DNA from: Erinaceus europaeus | Lineage: Eukaryota; Chordata; Mammalia; Eulipotyphla; Erinaceidae | Assembly (NCBI RefSeq): GCF_950295315.1 | Contig: NC_080172.1 | Location: 79,813,118 to 79,877,117, forward strand | Reading direction: 5' to 3' | DNA length: 64,000 bases | Shown here: piece by piece, positions 45,013 through 57,245 of the stretch | Position numbering within the stretch: position 1 is the first letter of the stretch | Layout: every line of letters begins with the position of its first letter | Notes under the pieces: model-generated | The model's database searches: none | The model's input: the letters and a program-made list of their open reading frames with translations, nothing else | Told to the model about the DNA's origin: nothing | Position numbers and translations under genes: made by a program

Positions 45013-46403
45013 ATGTTTATAGTTTTTAATAAAACAGGCCAGTAGTGGTGGTTAGGAGATAATATGAGCTGATAGACTAAAGCAAGGTCTTAACATCTGT
45101 AGACTATTTAGATGACCTGTATTCTATTAGAAATTCGTATTGTTCCCAAATTCTCACCAGCAAATCAAGATGACTGGTAGAAATGGAGATAGTCTGATCT
45201 CCAAAAATTTCTGAACTGTACATAGTTAGGTATTAAGAATCTAATTTCTTGCATGTCTACTGTGTGCCTTTAGTTTTCCTAACCATAGAGGAGAGTTGAA
45301 ACAATTGCAGCAATGGCTTTTTATTCACTTTTAATTCAAATATGCCAGCTATTAACTATATGTTCTAAATGAACTAAGAATAATTAATATTCCTTGAACT
45401 CTTGACTTCTGATCCACACACTTTTTTTCAAATTAACTGAGACTTACTCAATTCCCCATGTCATATCATACTAGATGTGTCTTAAGAAGGAGTCAGTTTA
45501 TTTTCCTTTTATTTTATTGATAGCTTACTTTACTTTGCCAGATAAATTGAGAAATTGTGTAGAGTCCTTTTTCAATTTCAGAAATGCTCATCATAAGCAT
45601 TTTAGTCCAACTTCCTCCCTGTGTAACCACCTTAAAAGTGCCCTTTTCTTTCTCCCCAACTAATAAAAAATTGGAATCTCTAAATTACTTAGTAGTGCTT
45701 TTTGCAAGCTCAGTTGAAATTATAAAGGAGATGATATAGCTGCTGAACAAAAGATGGATCTGTCCGTAAGGAAGAATAGACAGTGACAGGAACACATGAT
45801 CATTTGTAACTGACTGAGGTTTACCATGGAGAAATTAAGAAGGACACCTAAAGTTTGTTTTCAGAATCTAAGTTGGAACAAATCCTGAGTTTATCTAAGT
45901 CAGTGAGAAGGTTATTTATCATCATATTGATGATAGTGTGATTTAAGTGAACCCTTCTTGCTTACAGTTGGAAGGAAAGCAACAGATAGACCTTGCAATT
46001 TATTTGCTCTTTGGAATTAAATAAGTTGTTTTCTCTAGTGCATATATATTAACTATATTTTTAATATAGCAGCAGAGTGATATAGATGATTTTGACCATG
46101 GTTACAAAGAAGTATACTCTCATATTTTCACCCCAGATAGAATAAATTTTGTTGTTTAGTTGGTATTTGTAGTCTGTTAGAATTCAATAAGTATGAAATA
46201 CTTCACAGAGACTTACTATAGCAGACACTGACAAGAAGTGTCTAACAATTAATTTATGGAGACAGATGTGAGTTTGATCCCAGAAAGAACAATATATGAC
46301 TCTAAATTCTAAGTTGCTTAACTATCTGGAGTCCCCCCCCCCCAGGTCTGTAAAATAGGGCTAATGTTATCATCCTTATAATCTTATTAAAATTAAATTG
46401 CTT
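45013..46403. other. Intron, no feature recognised
   Basis: AT-rich; a C10 run at 46333-46342. Confidence 0.5.
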
Positions 46404-46760
46404 GGGGGTCGGGCGGTAGCACAGCAGGTTGAGCGCATGTGGCGCAAGGTACAAGGACCCGCATAAAGATCGGTTCGAGCCCCTGGCTCCCCACCTGCAG
46501 GGGAATAGCTTCACAGGTGGTGAAGCAGGTCTGCAGGTGTCTATCTTTCTCTCTCCCCCTCTCTGTCTTCCCCTCCTCTCTCCATTTCTCTCTGTCCTAT
46601 CCAACAACGAATGACATCATCAACAACAATAATAACTACAGCAAGGCTACAACAAGGGCAACAAAAAACAAAAGGGGTAAAAATGGCTTCTAGGAGCAGT
46701 GGATTCATGGTGCAGGCACTGAGCCCCAGCAATAACCCTGGAGGCAAAAAAAAAAAAAAG
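46404..46760 (+). mobile_element. Type A SINE, long form, full length
   Basis: GGGTCGGGCGGTAGCACAGC head; extension GGCTTCTAGGAGCAGTGG and CCCCAGCAATAACCCTGGAG; A tail. AATWAAATTGCT on both sides (46391 and 46761). Confidence 0.93.
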
Positions 46761-46884
46761 AATAAAATTGCTCATAAAGTATTCCATCCAGTGTCAGACA
46801 TATAAAGATCCCATCTTCAAAGATACACTAGGCTAGTGCTTAAAAGATCAATGCTGAATAATGAAAAATGGTAATAAAATCTTC

Positions 46885-47145
46885 AAATACTATTGGCTTC
46901 TTTTTTGTCTTTACATATAGCTATATAATTTTTCCAACACCATTTTACTAAAGAGGCTTTCTTTTCTCTATTGTATGGTCTTGGCTACTCTATCATAGAT
47001 TAGGTGTCTACATGTGTGGATTTATTTATGGACTCTATAGTTTTGTTCCAATGCCATACTGTTTTAAATACTATTGTTTTGCATAATAGTTTGAAACCAG
47101 AGAATATGGTGCATTCATTTACCTTCATTTCTTTTAGACTTACTT
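46885..47145 (-). mobile_element. Old L1, inverted 5' segment
   Basis: Minus-strand ORF2 sequence: on the plus strand it reads CCAACACCATTTTACTAAAG, TCTATTGTATGGTCTTGGCT, CCATACTGTTTTAAATACTA and TAGTTTGAAACCAGAGAATA. It is the part of ORF2 just before the segment at 47150 onwards, but in opposite orientation, as expected of a 5' inversion. Confidence 0.75.
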
Positions 47146-47149
47146 TGAC

Positions 47150-48270
47150 TATACCACCATTGAACATCATACACAACATTAGTTTAAAGTGAATCTAAAG
47201 ATTTGATATCAGACCTGAAAATTAAAAAAAAAAATACATAGAAAAAATAGGTGATAAACTCCAGAACCTTGAAATCAGACATATATTTAGAGATCTAATC
47301 CCAATGGAAAAGGAATCTGAAGTAAGAATAAACAATTGTTACTACATCACATTAATAAGCTATTGTATATTGAAAGAAACCATAAAAAATAAAAGTCAGT
47401 CTAGCAATTGGGAAAAAATAGTCACATATTAGAAGCCAGACAAGGAGTTGATATCCAAAAAATATATTTAAAAAATCATGATAAAACAACCCCCCAAAAG
47501 CAATCTAATTTAAAAAGTGAGCAAAAGATCTGAATAGACACTCTTTAAAGAGCATAGATGGCCCACGAGCACATGAAAAATATTTAACTTCTCTTAACAC
47601 AAGGAAAATTAAAATTAAAATAATAATAAGTTGCGGTATATCTACACAATAAAATACTACTCAGTTATTAAAAATGGTGAATTGGCCTTCTTTACTCCAT
47701 CTTGGATGGAGCTTGAAGAAATCATGTTAACCAAGATAAGTCAGGAACAAATGGATGAATATGGTATGATCTCACTCACAGACAGAAGGTGAAAGACCAG
47801 ATCAGAAGGGAAATCACTAAGCAGAACTTGGACTGGAGTTGGTGTATTGCAGGAAAGTAAAAGACTCTGGAGTGGGTAGGGAGGAGAGTTCATATCCTGG
47901 ATCATGATGGCAGAGGAGGACCTAGTGTGGGTTGAATTGTTATGTAGAAAACTGGGAACTCTTACACAAGTACAAACTATTGTATTTTACTGTCAACTAT
48001 AAACCATTAATTCCCCAATAAAGAAATTTAAAAAATAACATTGAGATATTCCCTTATGTCAGAGAGAATGGCCCTTGTTGGAAAGTACTGGCAAGGATAT
48101 AGAGAAAAAGGAACTCTGATTCACTATTGGTGGAAATGCTAACTGGGATAGCCAATATGGAGAGTCTGGAGAGTCCTTTAAAAATGTAAATATGATCCTA
48201 CAATATCATTCTTAGGCATTTACCTGAAGAACACAATGTATGTACAGAGAATTATGTATCCCATGGACAA
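47150..48270 (+). mobile_element. Old L1 ORF2 C-terminal region, interrupted by a younger L1
   Basis: Plus-strand old L1: TTGATATCAGACCTGAAAA, then GAGCAAAAGATCTGAATAGAC and CACGAGCACATGAAAAATAT up to about 47625, resuming at 48031 (CATTGAGATATTCCC, GTACTGGCAAGGATATAG) to about 48270. Frames are heavily decayed. The gap is filled by the younger L1 3' end. Confidence 0.75.
47628..48030 (+). mobile_element. Younger L1 3' end nested in the old L1
   Basis: From GCGGTATATCTACACAATAA through GAATATGGTATGATCTCACTC to TTAATTCCCCAATAAAG plus A-rich tail. The host L1 sequence is split between ATTAAAATAA and CATTGAGATATT. An AAAATAA-like duplication at both ends is the likely but weak TSD. Confidence 0.8.
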
Positions 48271-48944
48271 AATTATTTTAAGAATATTATTTTCCAGGTC
48301 CACAATTTTCATATATTATTTCTTAAAGTTTATTTGCTTAAAAAAAGTATAATCAAGATATCACATTGTTTCTGTTTTTCTGATCCATCACTTACTCATC
48401 GACTTGACTTGAAGTGCTGGAGTCTGTAAAAGTATAGACATAGCAAGTAAAGTTAAGCTGACTTGAGCAGATAACTTTGCCTGCTGTGTTTTGATCCTCC
48501 CTTCCTGTGTTATCTCTTTTGTATAATCTTGGCTGTCTGTACCTTTGGTGCATCAAATATGAATGAGCCAAATTTCATTATGTCCTGAATTTAAGTTACT
48601 CTTCAAATTTGGGCTATACTTTGGAATCAAGAATTAGTATGGTATTAACTTATCTGGGGTAGGCAGGCAGAATCAAAAAGTTATGAGCAATATCTCTAAC
48701 AGGATGGACATAGTTCTCAGTACAATTATCCTAACTACAATGACAGAGTGCATTGAAAAAGCCTATCCTCACTACAATGGTGATCTTCTTTCTTCTACTG
48801 ATAAAAGGATGTCATTGAATAAAGGTGACAGGAAAGAGTAAATGAAGAGAGCTGGAAGTTACTAATACCATTCATTGTCTTTTGCATTTTCAGAGTTTAA
48901 GAAAATAACTAGGTGTATTGACATGCAAGTGCTTCTCTCCTCTG
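48271..48944. other. Intron, no feature recognised
   Basis: Nothing recognised between the old L1 and a SINE. Confidence 0.45.
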
Positions 48945-49138
48945 CACCTTTTATTATCTTTATTTATTAAATAGAGACAGCCAGAAACCAAGGGGGTGGG
49001 GGGAGATAGGGAGAGAACCTGCAGCATTACTTCACCACTTGTGAAGCTTTCCTTCTGCAGGTGGAGACTGGTGGCTTGAACCTGTGTCCTTGCACATGGT
49101 GACATGTGCATTCAACTAGATGTGCACCACTCTGCCCC
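48945..49138 (-). mobile_element. Type B SINE, antisense
   Basis: ATTTATTAAATAGAGACAGCC, CTTGAACCTGTGTCCTTGC, CACCACTCTGCCCCT. CAAGTGC recurs on both sides. Confidence 0.85.
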
Positions 49139-49596
49139 TCAAGTGCCTGTCTTGGAAGAAAAGTTATTATTCATTATGTTAGTGTTTGCACAAAGTCAAA
49201 AAGATAAACGTAATACTTCACAATTGTAACTTTAATAATACCTTTGTCTGTTTATAACATGTTTCCTTTTCAAAATTACTAATATTCATAAATTGCCTTT
49301 AGTGGCATACAGAATGTTGCATTCAACATTTAATCTCAAATGTAGTGACATATACTCTTCCTACTCAAATACTGTGCTCTAAGACTTTTTTTTTTTTTTC
49401 TAAGAATGAATTCTGACTCTACTTATTAGAATTTATTTCAGATACTTAGTTGTGGACATAGAACATGCACTTATTTATAGGGCACATTTTTATTATACCG
49501 CTGTTTAAAACCATTGGCATTATTTTGGGAAAAACATTTAAATAAAATGTTCAATGAAACAAACCATTCTTCACTTATTCAATGTATATTCTCAGA
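49139..49596. other. Intron, no feature recognised
   Basis: AT-rich with a T run near 49387. Confidence 0.45.
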
Positions 49597-49613
49597 CCTG
49601 TCCAGGTTTTTCT

Positions 49614-49737
49614 TTTTTCTTTTTTTTACCAGAGCACTGCTTAGCTCTCTGGCTTATGGTGGTGCAGGGGGATTGTACTTAGGACCTTGGAGCCTCAGGC
49701 ATGGGAGTCTGTTTGCATAACCATTATGCTATCTACC
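49614..49737 (-). mobile_element. Type D SINE, antisense, with TSD
   Basis: ACCAGAGCACTGCTTAGCTC to TTATGCTATCTACCCC. Exact 17-bp TSD CCTGTCCAGGTTTTTCT at 49597-49613 and 49738-49754. Confidence 0.93.
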
Positions 49738-49754
49738 CCTGTCCAGGTTTTTCT

Positions 49755-52289
49755 AAGAGAAACTCCCAGAGAAGGAGTCAGCAATTCATACTTTGACAAA
49801 TTCTCTAGGTTTTGGTGCATGCTAAAGTTTGAAAATCACTGATCTACTGAAATAGCACTTGCCAATAGGATATCTAGAAGTAACAGCTGGTGATAGGTTA
49901 GATGTTAAATATGAATATTCTACCAATATTCATTAGAACTGATACATAAGAGAATCATGCATATACATTTTGAATTACAAAAATTAATGGTTAATCTGGT
50001 TCACCCAAATTTTACTATATAATCAGGCATTTTCTTCTAGCGGGTTCTAAAATCTCCAGCTACTGAGTGTCAATATTTTGATAGTTCTCTAGATGTTAGG
50101 GATGAATGTGTTGGCTTTATAGCCAGAGTAGGACTGGAGAGTGGTCTGATGCGTAGAGATTTAAACCTAAGAATGGATAAAGATGGTGAGGAATCTCATT
50201 CTAGTCATGTTCTCCTTTCCTAATTTCCCTTTTCACTATTTGGTCTTCTTTCCCTTTTCCTTAGGGAGCCAAGTGATTGATAGCCTAATCCAATAACTGT
50301 ATTACAGCTGCCTCAACTAGGTCTCTTTTCCTTATCATTAGCAGTTAGCCTATGGTTAAATTCACAGCTCACTGCTTGGTACAGCCCCTGAGACTTAAGG
50401 GCCTGGCCTTTAGAAAATATTTAACATAAAACTGAAATCTTGACATACTGAGAACTCAGTTCTCTGCAAGACTTCTTTAATTAATCCAATGTACTGTACC
50501 ATTGTTCTGTATGAGACTGTGACATGGTGAACTGTTTCTGAAGCTTACAGAGATGTGTAGCTCTAAATTAAACAGTCACTGATGTGTACGTACCTACACT
50601 GATATTTTAGTACAGCAGATATGCACAAATCTGTGAATATTTAAATTTAAGCTCTAACAGTGACACAATTCTCTCTAGTTTTATTTTCATAATAGAACAC
50701 TTTTGATTAATTTCAAGCTTGAAATCATTCTTTATGAAACACACATAAATAGAAGGAAGAAATTTAATAATTCATTACCACTGCTGCAAAGGTAAGTTTT
50801 CTTAATATGCTTGTCAGAATCTTTTGGTTTACAAAATATACCAAATATAATTTCTTTTCTTAACTTTAGAATATATATATGTATATATTTATCTATATAT
50901 ATATATATTTCAATGAATTTTTTGGCTCTTAAATACTATTAAATTTTATCATTTATCTGTAGGACAACAGTTATTTTAAAATCCCCAAGGAAAGGATGCA
51001 GACCTTGATCTATGCTTTAAACCTTTGCCCTTGCTCCAATCCACCAATGAGCTGTAAGCATCTATGAATATGGCAGCTGAGTCCCAGATGAAAAATTATG
51101 CATCTCATAAACTGCTATTCTGCTGAAATGTCAAGCTCAGGCAAGACTGTACCTCAAACTCAGTACTTGGCATTTTCCTTCTGTCTGCTTTGTTGCCATG
51201 AAGCAAACATGAACAGTGAGGATTTGTGTAGGGCAGGTAGCTGGCGAGCTCACTGTCAAAAATCTATTATTAGGGCTATGATCTCCTGCACAGACCAAGG
51301 TGGTCAAACAGTAAAAAACTCAGGTTTTAGGAAAGACTATATAATGCAAAAGGGTATTCTCTGCTAATCTAAACATGAATTTATTCAAATATGTATGATT
51401 TAAATGAGAATAGTTCTAATGGTGAGTTTTTCTAACCAAACTGATAATTTATAATAAAAATTATAATGTGGCACCTTTATTTAAAATGCTTCCTTTGACT
51501 AGTCTTCAAATATAGCGCATATATTTAACAGTGTCTTCGATAATATGATCAGTTAAACCTGTTATATAGTCTAAAAATGATTTTACATATATGAATAATA
51601 GACTATCTTGTTTTAATTTTTCATACACAGAAATAGAGATGTGTATAAAGCAGAATATTTTGGGGGAAATGATTTATCATTGCCTTTTATTTACTTTAGT
51701 ATTATCTTCATCCTTCGGGTTATTTAAAACTTTTCAATATTATATCTAAGATATTTTTGATAGACAATTACAATAGAGAGCTAAAATTTTAGAACAGATA
51801 GTAGGCGTGTTTTCCAAAAGGGTTTTATGCATCAATAATCATATGACTGACACTTAAAAAATCCAACTCATTAAGAGCTAATTCCTGTGAAAATACCAGA
51901 ACTATATTTTATGATATAATTGTAACGTATAGTTTAAAAACTGAAAGCAGTCCTGTTGAAAAGCTTCAATTGCCAGCATATGTGAAAACAGTTGCTCAAG
52001 GCAAAATGCCACTGAAACTTCTAAGTTTCGGTCTACTACATGCTTTGTTACCCACTCTGTATTACACAGTCACTAATCAACAAATATGTTTAAGTTTATC
52101 ATTAGAGCAGGTGACAATGGATGTACATAGTAACTAAGAGCATGCTATTAAGTCATTGGCTAGTATTAGTTTGAAAACAAGTATAATATATGCAGTATAG
52201 AATCAATGTTTAAGATCCTTTTTTAAAGTTACTATATTTATTCACTTTTGTGCAAGTTTTCTTTTTCAAAAGATTTATTTAAAGGGGGG
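49755..52289. other. Longest repeat-poor stretch of the intron
   Basis: About 2.5 kb without any SINE or L1 that I recognise, only TA tracts at 50868-50910. The 89-codon ORF at 51098-51367 shows no known family. Repeat-poor intronic blocks can hold conserved non-coding elements, but this cannot be judged from one species. Confidence 0.45.
50868..50910. repeat. AT-rich (TA)n tracts
   Basis: Two TA tracts separated by GTATATATTTATC. Confidence 0.8.
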
Positions 52290-53650
52290 CCAGAAGATTA
52301 GGTGGAGGGAAAATAAATTTTTTAATAAATCATGATGGGAAAAGTGGGTCAAAATGTGCAGAGGAGTGAAACAGTATGACCACATATCACTAGGTACAAA
52401 AGTCAACTCCAAAGGCGTCAAAGACTTGAATGTTAGAGCAGAGAGGATCAAATGCATAGAGGTTAACATTGGCAGAGCACTCAACAATACTTGCTTTAGA
52501 AACATCTCTGAAGGTTTGAGCCCAACAGCAAGGAACCAAAATCAAAAAATAAAACAATGGGATTACAACCAACTGAAAGGTTTCCGTTGAGCAAAGCAAA
52601 AAGTAAATCCCATTGAATGGGAGCACTTTATATACCATATATCTGACCAAAAGAGTAATATAATGACCAAAATATATAAAGAGCTCACAAAACTCAACAA
52701 AAAACCAAAACAAAGCAAACAAACAAACTATGGGAAGAATCTTACCAAACAAGATATACAGATGACCAAAAGATATATAAAAAAAATGCTCAAAGTTATC
52801 AGAAAAATGCAAATAAAGATAATTATGAGATAAAACTTTGTACTTTTGAGAATGCCATATACTAGAAAGGAAAGAAACAAGTGCATGTTAGGATGTGGGA
52901 AAAGGGAATCGTAGGCTGTTGGTAGGAATGTAATTTGGTGCAACCCCTATAGACAACAGTTTGGAGAGTCCTCAGAATATTAGAAATGGACCTACCTTGC
53001 CTAGGGATTTATCCAAAAAACATCTACCTGAAGAAATCTATGCACATCTATGTTCACAGCTGCACTATTTGCAATAGCCCCTAAATTAGAAGTAACCTAG
53101 ATGCCCAATGACATATAAGTAGTTAAGAAAAATGTGGTATATATACACAAAAATGCCAATACTACTCAACTATAAGAAATAATAAAATGTTCTTTGCTAC
53201 ATCTTGGATAGAAATTTTAAAAAATCATGTCAAGTGATGCAAGTCAGAATAAGAACAAATACTGGATGATCTTTATTGTAAATAAGGGTGAAGCTTGGAC
53301 TAGGTGTGTTTGCTTTTACCAGAGCATTGCTCAACTGTGGCTCATGATGGGCTGAGGATTAAGCCTGGAAGCTTTGGTGGCTCGGGCATGAGTCTTTGTA
53401 TCACCAGTATGCTATTTCCCCTAGGTGTGTTCAATTGTAGCAAAGCCAACGACTCTGGGTGGGAAAGGTGGGAAGGGCCTGAGAGGGCATGTTGGGGAAC
53501 CAGTGTGTGACAACTTGAGTTGGTGATGGGAGCAGTATGTAGACATTTATCACAGAGAGGTTAGACATTCTACTTACATGATAACTACTTTCTTGTAAAT
53601 TATTCTTTCCCTTTTTAAGGTAATTTTAATTATTAATGAAAAGATTTTTT
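52290..53650 (+). mobile_element. Old L1 ORF2 C-terminus and 3' UTR, degenerate
   Basis: Plus-strand decayed ORF2: AAAGACTTGAATGTTAGAGC, GGGATTACAACCAACTGAAAG, GTAGGAATGTAATTTGGTGC and GGATTTATCCAAAAAACAT, then a 3' UTR-like stretch to a T/A-rich end near 53650. Many frame breaks. A type D SINE sits in it at 53311-53420. Confidence 0.82.
53311..53420 (-). mobile_element. Type D SINE, antisense, nested in old L1
   Basis: ACCAGAGCATTGCTCAACTG to ATGCTATTTCCC. TSD CTAGGTGTGTT at 53300-53310 and 53421-53431 splits the L1 3' UTR. Confidence 0.9.
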
Positions 53651-53975
53651 TTAAAAAAACACTGTTCTGATAGTCAATAAAATTCCAGCTCCATAAAAAG
53701 CTGTATTTTTATGAGAGACACACAGACAGTATATCTTATAATGATTAGTTGATTTTTCAAGCATGCAGAAATTGAGTTGAGACTAAGGTAAAGCATCTAC
53801 CATAATTCCAGTAAAAGTACTTCTATGGAGAGCTGTCAGTACTTTTCCAACATGACCATGTGTATGTATTTATATGTATAGCACACAAAATATGTAAAGG
53901 GCAATGGAATAACAAATAATGTAAGGAAATGCTCATTATCCATTTAAAAACACATCACCAGCACAAAATCACAAC
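53651..53975. other. Intron between two L1s
   Basis: Nothing recognised. Confidence 0.45.
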
Positions 53976-53989
53976 AAAAAAAGCTCCTA

Positions 53990-56070
53990 AAAACACCTAG
54001 AATTGCCAAAACCATCTTGAGGAAAAGAAACAGAAATGGAGGCATCAAACTACCAGACCTCAAACTTTAAAGTCACCATAATCAAAACAGCATGGTACTG
54101 GAACAAAAATAGGCAAACAGACCAGTGGAACAGAATTGAAAGCCCAGAACTAAACCCCCACACCTTTGGACATCTAATCTTTGATAAGGGGGCCCAAAGT
54201 ATTAAATGGAAGAAGGAGGCTCTCTCCAATAAATGGTGTTGGGAAAACTGGGTTGAAACATGCAGAAGAATGAAACTGAACCACTTTATCTCACCAGAAA
54301 CAAAAATCAACTCCAAATGGATCAAAGACCTGGATGTTAGACCAGAAACAATCAAATACTTAGAGGAAAACATTGGTAAAACAGTTTCCCACCTATACCT
54401 CAAGGACATCTATGATGAATCTAACCCAATTGCAAGGAAGACTAAAGCAGAAACAAACCAATGGGACTACATCAAATTGAAAAGCTTCTGCACATCCAAA
54501 GAAACTATTAAACAAACAGAGAGACCCCTCACAGAATGGGAGAAGATCTTCACATGCCATACATCAGACAAGAGACTAATCACCAAAATATACAAAGAGC
54601 TCAGCAAATGTAGCACCAAAAAAGCAAATGACCCTATCCAAAAATGGGCAGAGGATATGAATAAAACATTCACCTCAGAGGAGATCCAAAAGGCTAAGAA
54701 ACATATGAAAAACTGTTCCAGGTCACTGATTGTCAGAGAAATGCAAATAAAGACAACACTGAGATACCACCTCAACCCTGTAAGAATGGCATACATCAAA
54801 AAGGACAGCAGCAACAAATGCTGGAGAGGCTGTGGGGACAGAGGAACCCTTCTCCACTGCTGGTGGGAATGTAAATTGGTCCAGCCTCTGTGGAGAGCAG
54901 TCCAGAGAACTCTCACAAGGCTAGACATGGACCTTCCATATGATCCAGTAATTCCTCTCCTGGGGATATACCCCAAGGACTCCACAACACCCAACCAAAA
55001 AGAGGTGTGTACTCCTATGTTCATAGCGGCACAATTCATAATAGCTAAAACCTGGAAGCAACCCAGGTGCCCAATAACAGATGAGTGGCTGAGAAAGCTG
55101 TGGTATTTATGTCTAACAAAGGGACTTTTCAAAGTTAACCCAATATCAAATAATGTGATAATAACAATAACTATCCATTGTCTTCTTGAACCCTAAGACT
55201 GCAGGAACCTCACATTTCCACTATAGAGCCTAAACTTCCCCCAGTCCTGAGACCCTAGGGTAGGGCCTACTTTCCAGTATGCTTCTCCCAATTCTTATCA
55301 AATAATATTGCATCTGCTGATTGCAACCTAATCAATGCAACGAGTGCCACCCCAGCATGCTTCACTTCAGACTGCGTCCAGAGACTTCATGGAATGACAA
55401 CCCTTCAGCTTCATCACTCAGGTGAGACCTTTCCTTTCATAGTATTCTCTAACTCCATCCCAGGTGGTTCACTTCCTAACAAAGTCCCAAAACCTAGATA
55501 TAGACTAGGTTCCAGGAGATAGCGCATATGTTCACAGGTATCCATAAGCTAGGGCAAATATATACCTGAAAGCAGTAGTACACTAGAGTTTGCAGTGAGT
55601 ACCCCTCAACACTTCCTCTCCACTTTTCCAACCTTTGGGTCCATGATTCTTCAACAATTTGTTTGGCTTTGTATGTTAACTCTCTTTTTGGCCACCAGGC
55701 TCCAGATGCCATCACGATGTTGGCCAGGCTTCCCTGGACTGAAAACCCCACCAATGTGTCCTGGAGCTCAGCTACCCCAGAGACTCACCCTACTTGGGAA
55801 AGAGAGAGGCAGACTGGGAGTATGGACCGACCAGTCAATGTCCATGTTCAGCGGGGAAGCAATTACAGAAGCCAACCTCCCACCATCTGCAACCCACAAT
55901 GACCCTAGGTCCATACTCCCAGAGGGATAGAGAATGGGAAAGATATTGGGGAGGGGATGGGATATGGAGATTGAGTGGTGGGAATTGTGTGAAGTTGTAC
56001 CCCCCCCCCATCTTATAATTTTGTTAATGTCTCCTTTCTTAAATAAATTTAAAAAATAGAACTAAAAAAA
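53990..56070 (+). mobile_element. 5'-truncated L1: ORF2 C-terminal frame fused to a long alternative 3' tail
   Basis: An open frame at 54036-55196 (386 codons) reads as ORF2 after the RT core: WYWNKNRQTDQWNRIE, KWIKDLDVRPETIKYLEENI, HCWWECKLVQPLW, DLPYDPVIPLLGIYPK and AAQFIIAKTWKQPRCP. It departs from the usual ORF2 end after EWLRKLWYL at about 55107 and continues into about 960 bp of a different 3' tail, ending GTTTTGTTAATGTCTCC, then an A-rich tail. The TSD AAAAAAAGCTCCTA (53976-53989 and 56071-56084) brackets the ORF2 part and the tail together, so both came from one RNA. The open frame suggests a fairly recent insertion. Confidence 0.92.
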
Positions 56071-56084
56071 AAAAAAAGCTCCTA

Positions 56085-56479
56085 CAGACAAATTCACTCC
56101 ACTGAAAGATGTGAGAGTACTAATTCTTCTAATACAGATGTAAATGATAAATTTAGGTTATTTTCCTAAAGTTAGTTTGAGATAAAGATATATCTTTACT
56201 TATGCCATGCAGGATTCATTCTTAACCATCTCTAAAAGAATCTTATCCACAGGTAGGACTTCCTGTAAACATGTCAAGTCACAACTGGATTACTAACATC
56301 ATTTATTTAAGGGTGGGGTAGGGAACATCCAGGCTGAGGGTCATAAAAAGGTCACAAAATCATTTGGTGTGACTGTGCCAAGGCAACTGCATGTTGGACG
56401 CCAATTCAATAAATCTTGGCACTCTTTTCATACTAACATTAAATGTTAATTTTGTTTGTTTTTAAAACCATTCAGCTTT
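56085..56479. other. Intron, no feature recognised
   Basis: Nothing recognised. Confidence 0.45.
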
Positions 56480-56575
56480 GTCTTGGGGTGGTGTCAGGGA
56501 CTGCACCTAGAATTTCATAGCCTCAGGTATGAAGGTTTTTTTTTTTGCATAACCATTAAGCTGTCTCCCTGGCCC
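56480..56575 (-). mobile_element. Type D SINE fragment, antisense
   Basis: GACTGCACCTAGAATTTCATAG, GCCTCAGGTATGAAGG, ACCATTAAGCTGTCTCCC. Confidence 0.65.
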
Positions 56576-56920
56576 AAATGCTAATTTTAAGTTGATAATT
56601 TTGTATGGCCTGAGAACAATGTACTAAATATCCACTTGGACCTTGGTAAAATCACTCCTCAGTAGGTGACAGAAATTACTGAGTTAGGGGCTATCTTAAA
56701 ATGTCTTCATTATTTGTGGATAAGTTAAGGAAGGACACAATTTTAAAACATTAAGAAAAAATTAAGCTAAATCTAGGAAAAATAATGAGCAATCAGTTCA
56801 GGAGTTTATAATATAAATATATTAGTATAGAGTAGTGTTTTATCCAATCAATAAAGACTATCAATAGAGACAAGAAGCCTTCCCCAACACCATCATAAAA
56901 ATAGATATATTTTTAATTAA

Positions 56921-56938
56921 TTTATATATATATATTAA
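56921..56938. repeat. (TA)n microsatellite
   Basis: Short TA run in AT-rich sequence. Confidence 0.8.
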
Positions 56939-56959
56939 TTGTTTGGTGATACATTAATT

Positions 56960-57245
56960 TTTTTTTCTTTCTTTCTTTTACCTGTAGGGTTATTGTAGGG
57001 GCTTAGTGTTGGCACTATGAATCCATTGCACCTGGGGCTATTTTTTCCATTTTATTGGATAGGATAGAGAGAAACAGAGAGGAGGGTGAGGTAGAAAGGG
57101 AGGGAGACACTGCAGCCCTGATTCGCCACTTGCAAAGCTTCCCCACTGCAGGTGGCTCCATTTGTGAATCTTGTGACCTTCCTTATGCTTAGTACTATGT
57201 GCCCTTACTATGCGCACTTAACTGGGTACACCACTGCCCAGCCCC
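56960..57245 (-). mobile_element. Long-form SINE, antisense
   Basis: Reverse extension CACTATGAATCCATTGCACC, then TTGGATAGGATAGAGAGAAAC, CACTGCAGCCCTGATTCGCC, ACCACTGCCCAGCCCC. Confidence 0.8.

Noticed and set aside
51098..51367. 89-codon plus-strand ORF as a small gene
   Set aside because: No recognisable family, no splice or promoter context; length is within chance expectation for this much sequence.
52390..52812. 140-codon minus-strand ORF
   Set aside because: Antisense to an old plus-strand L1; hydrophobic content comes from A/T-rich codons.
54467..55132. 221-codon minus-strand ORF
   Set aside because: Antisense shadow of the L1 ORF2 fragment on the plus strand.
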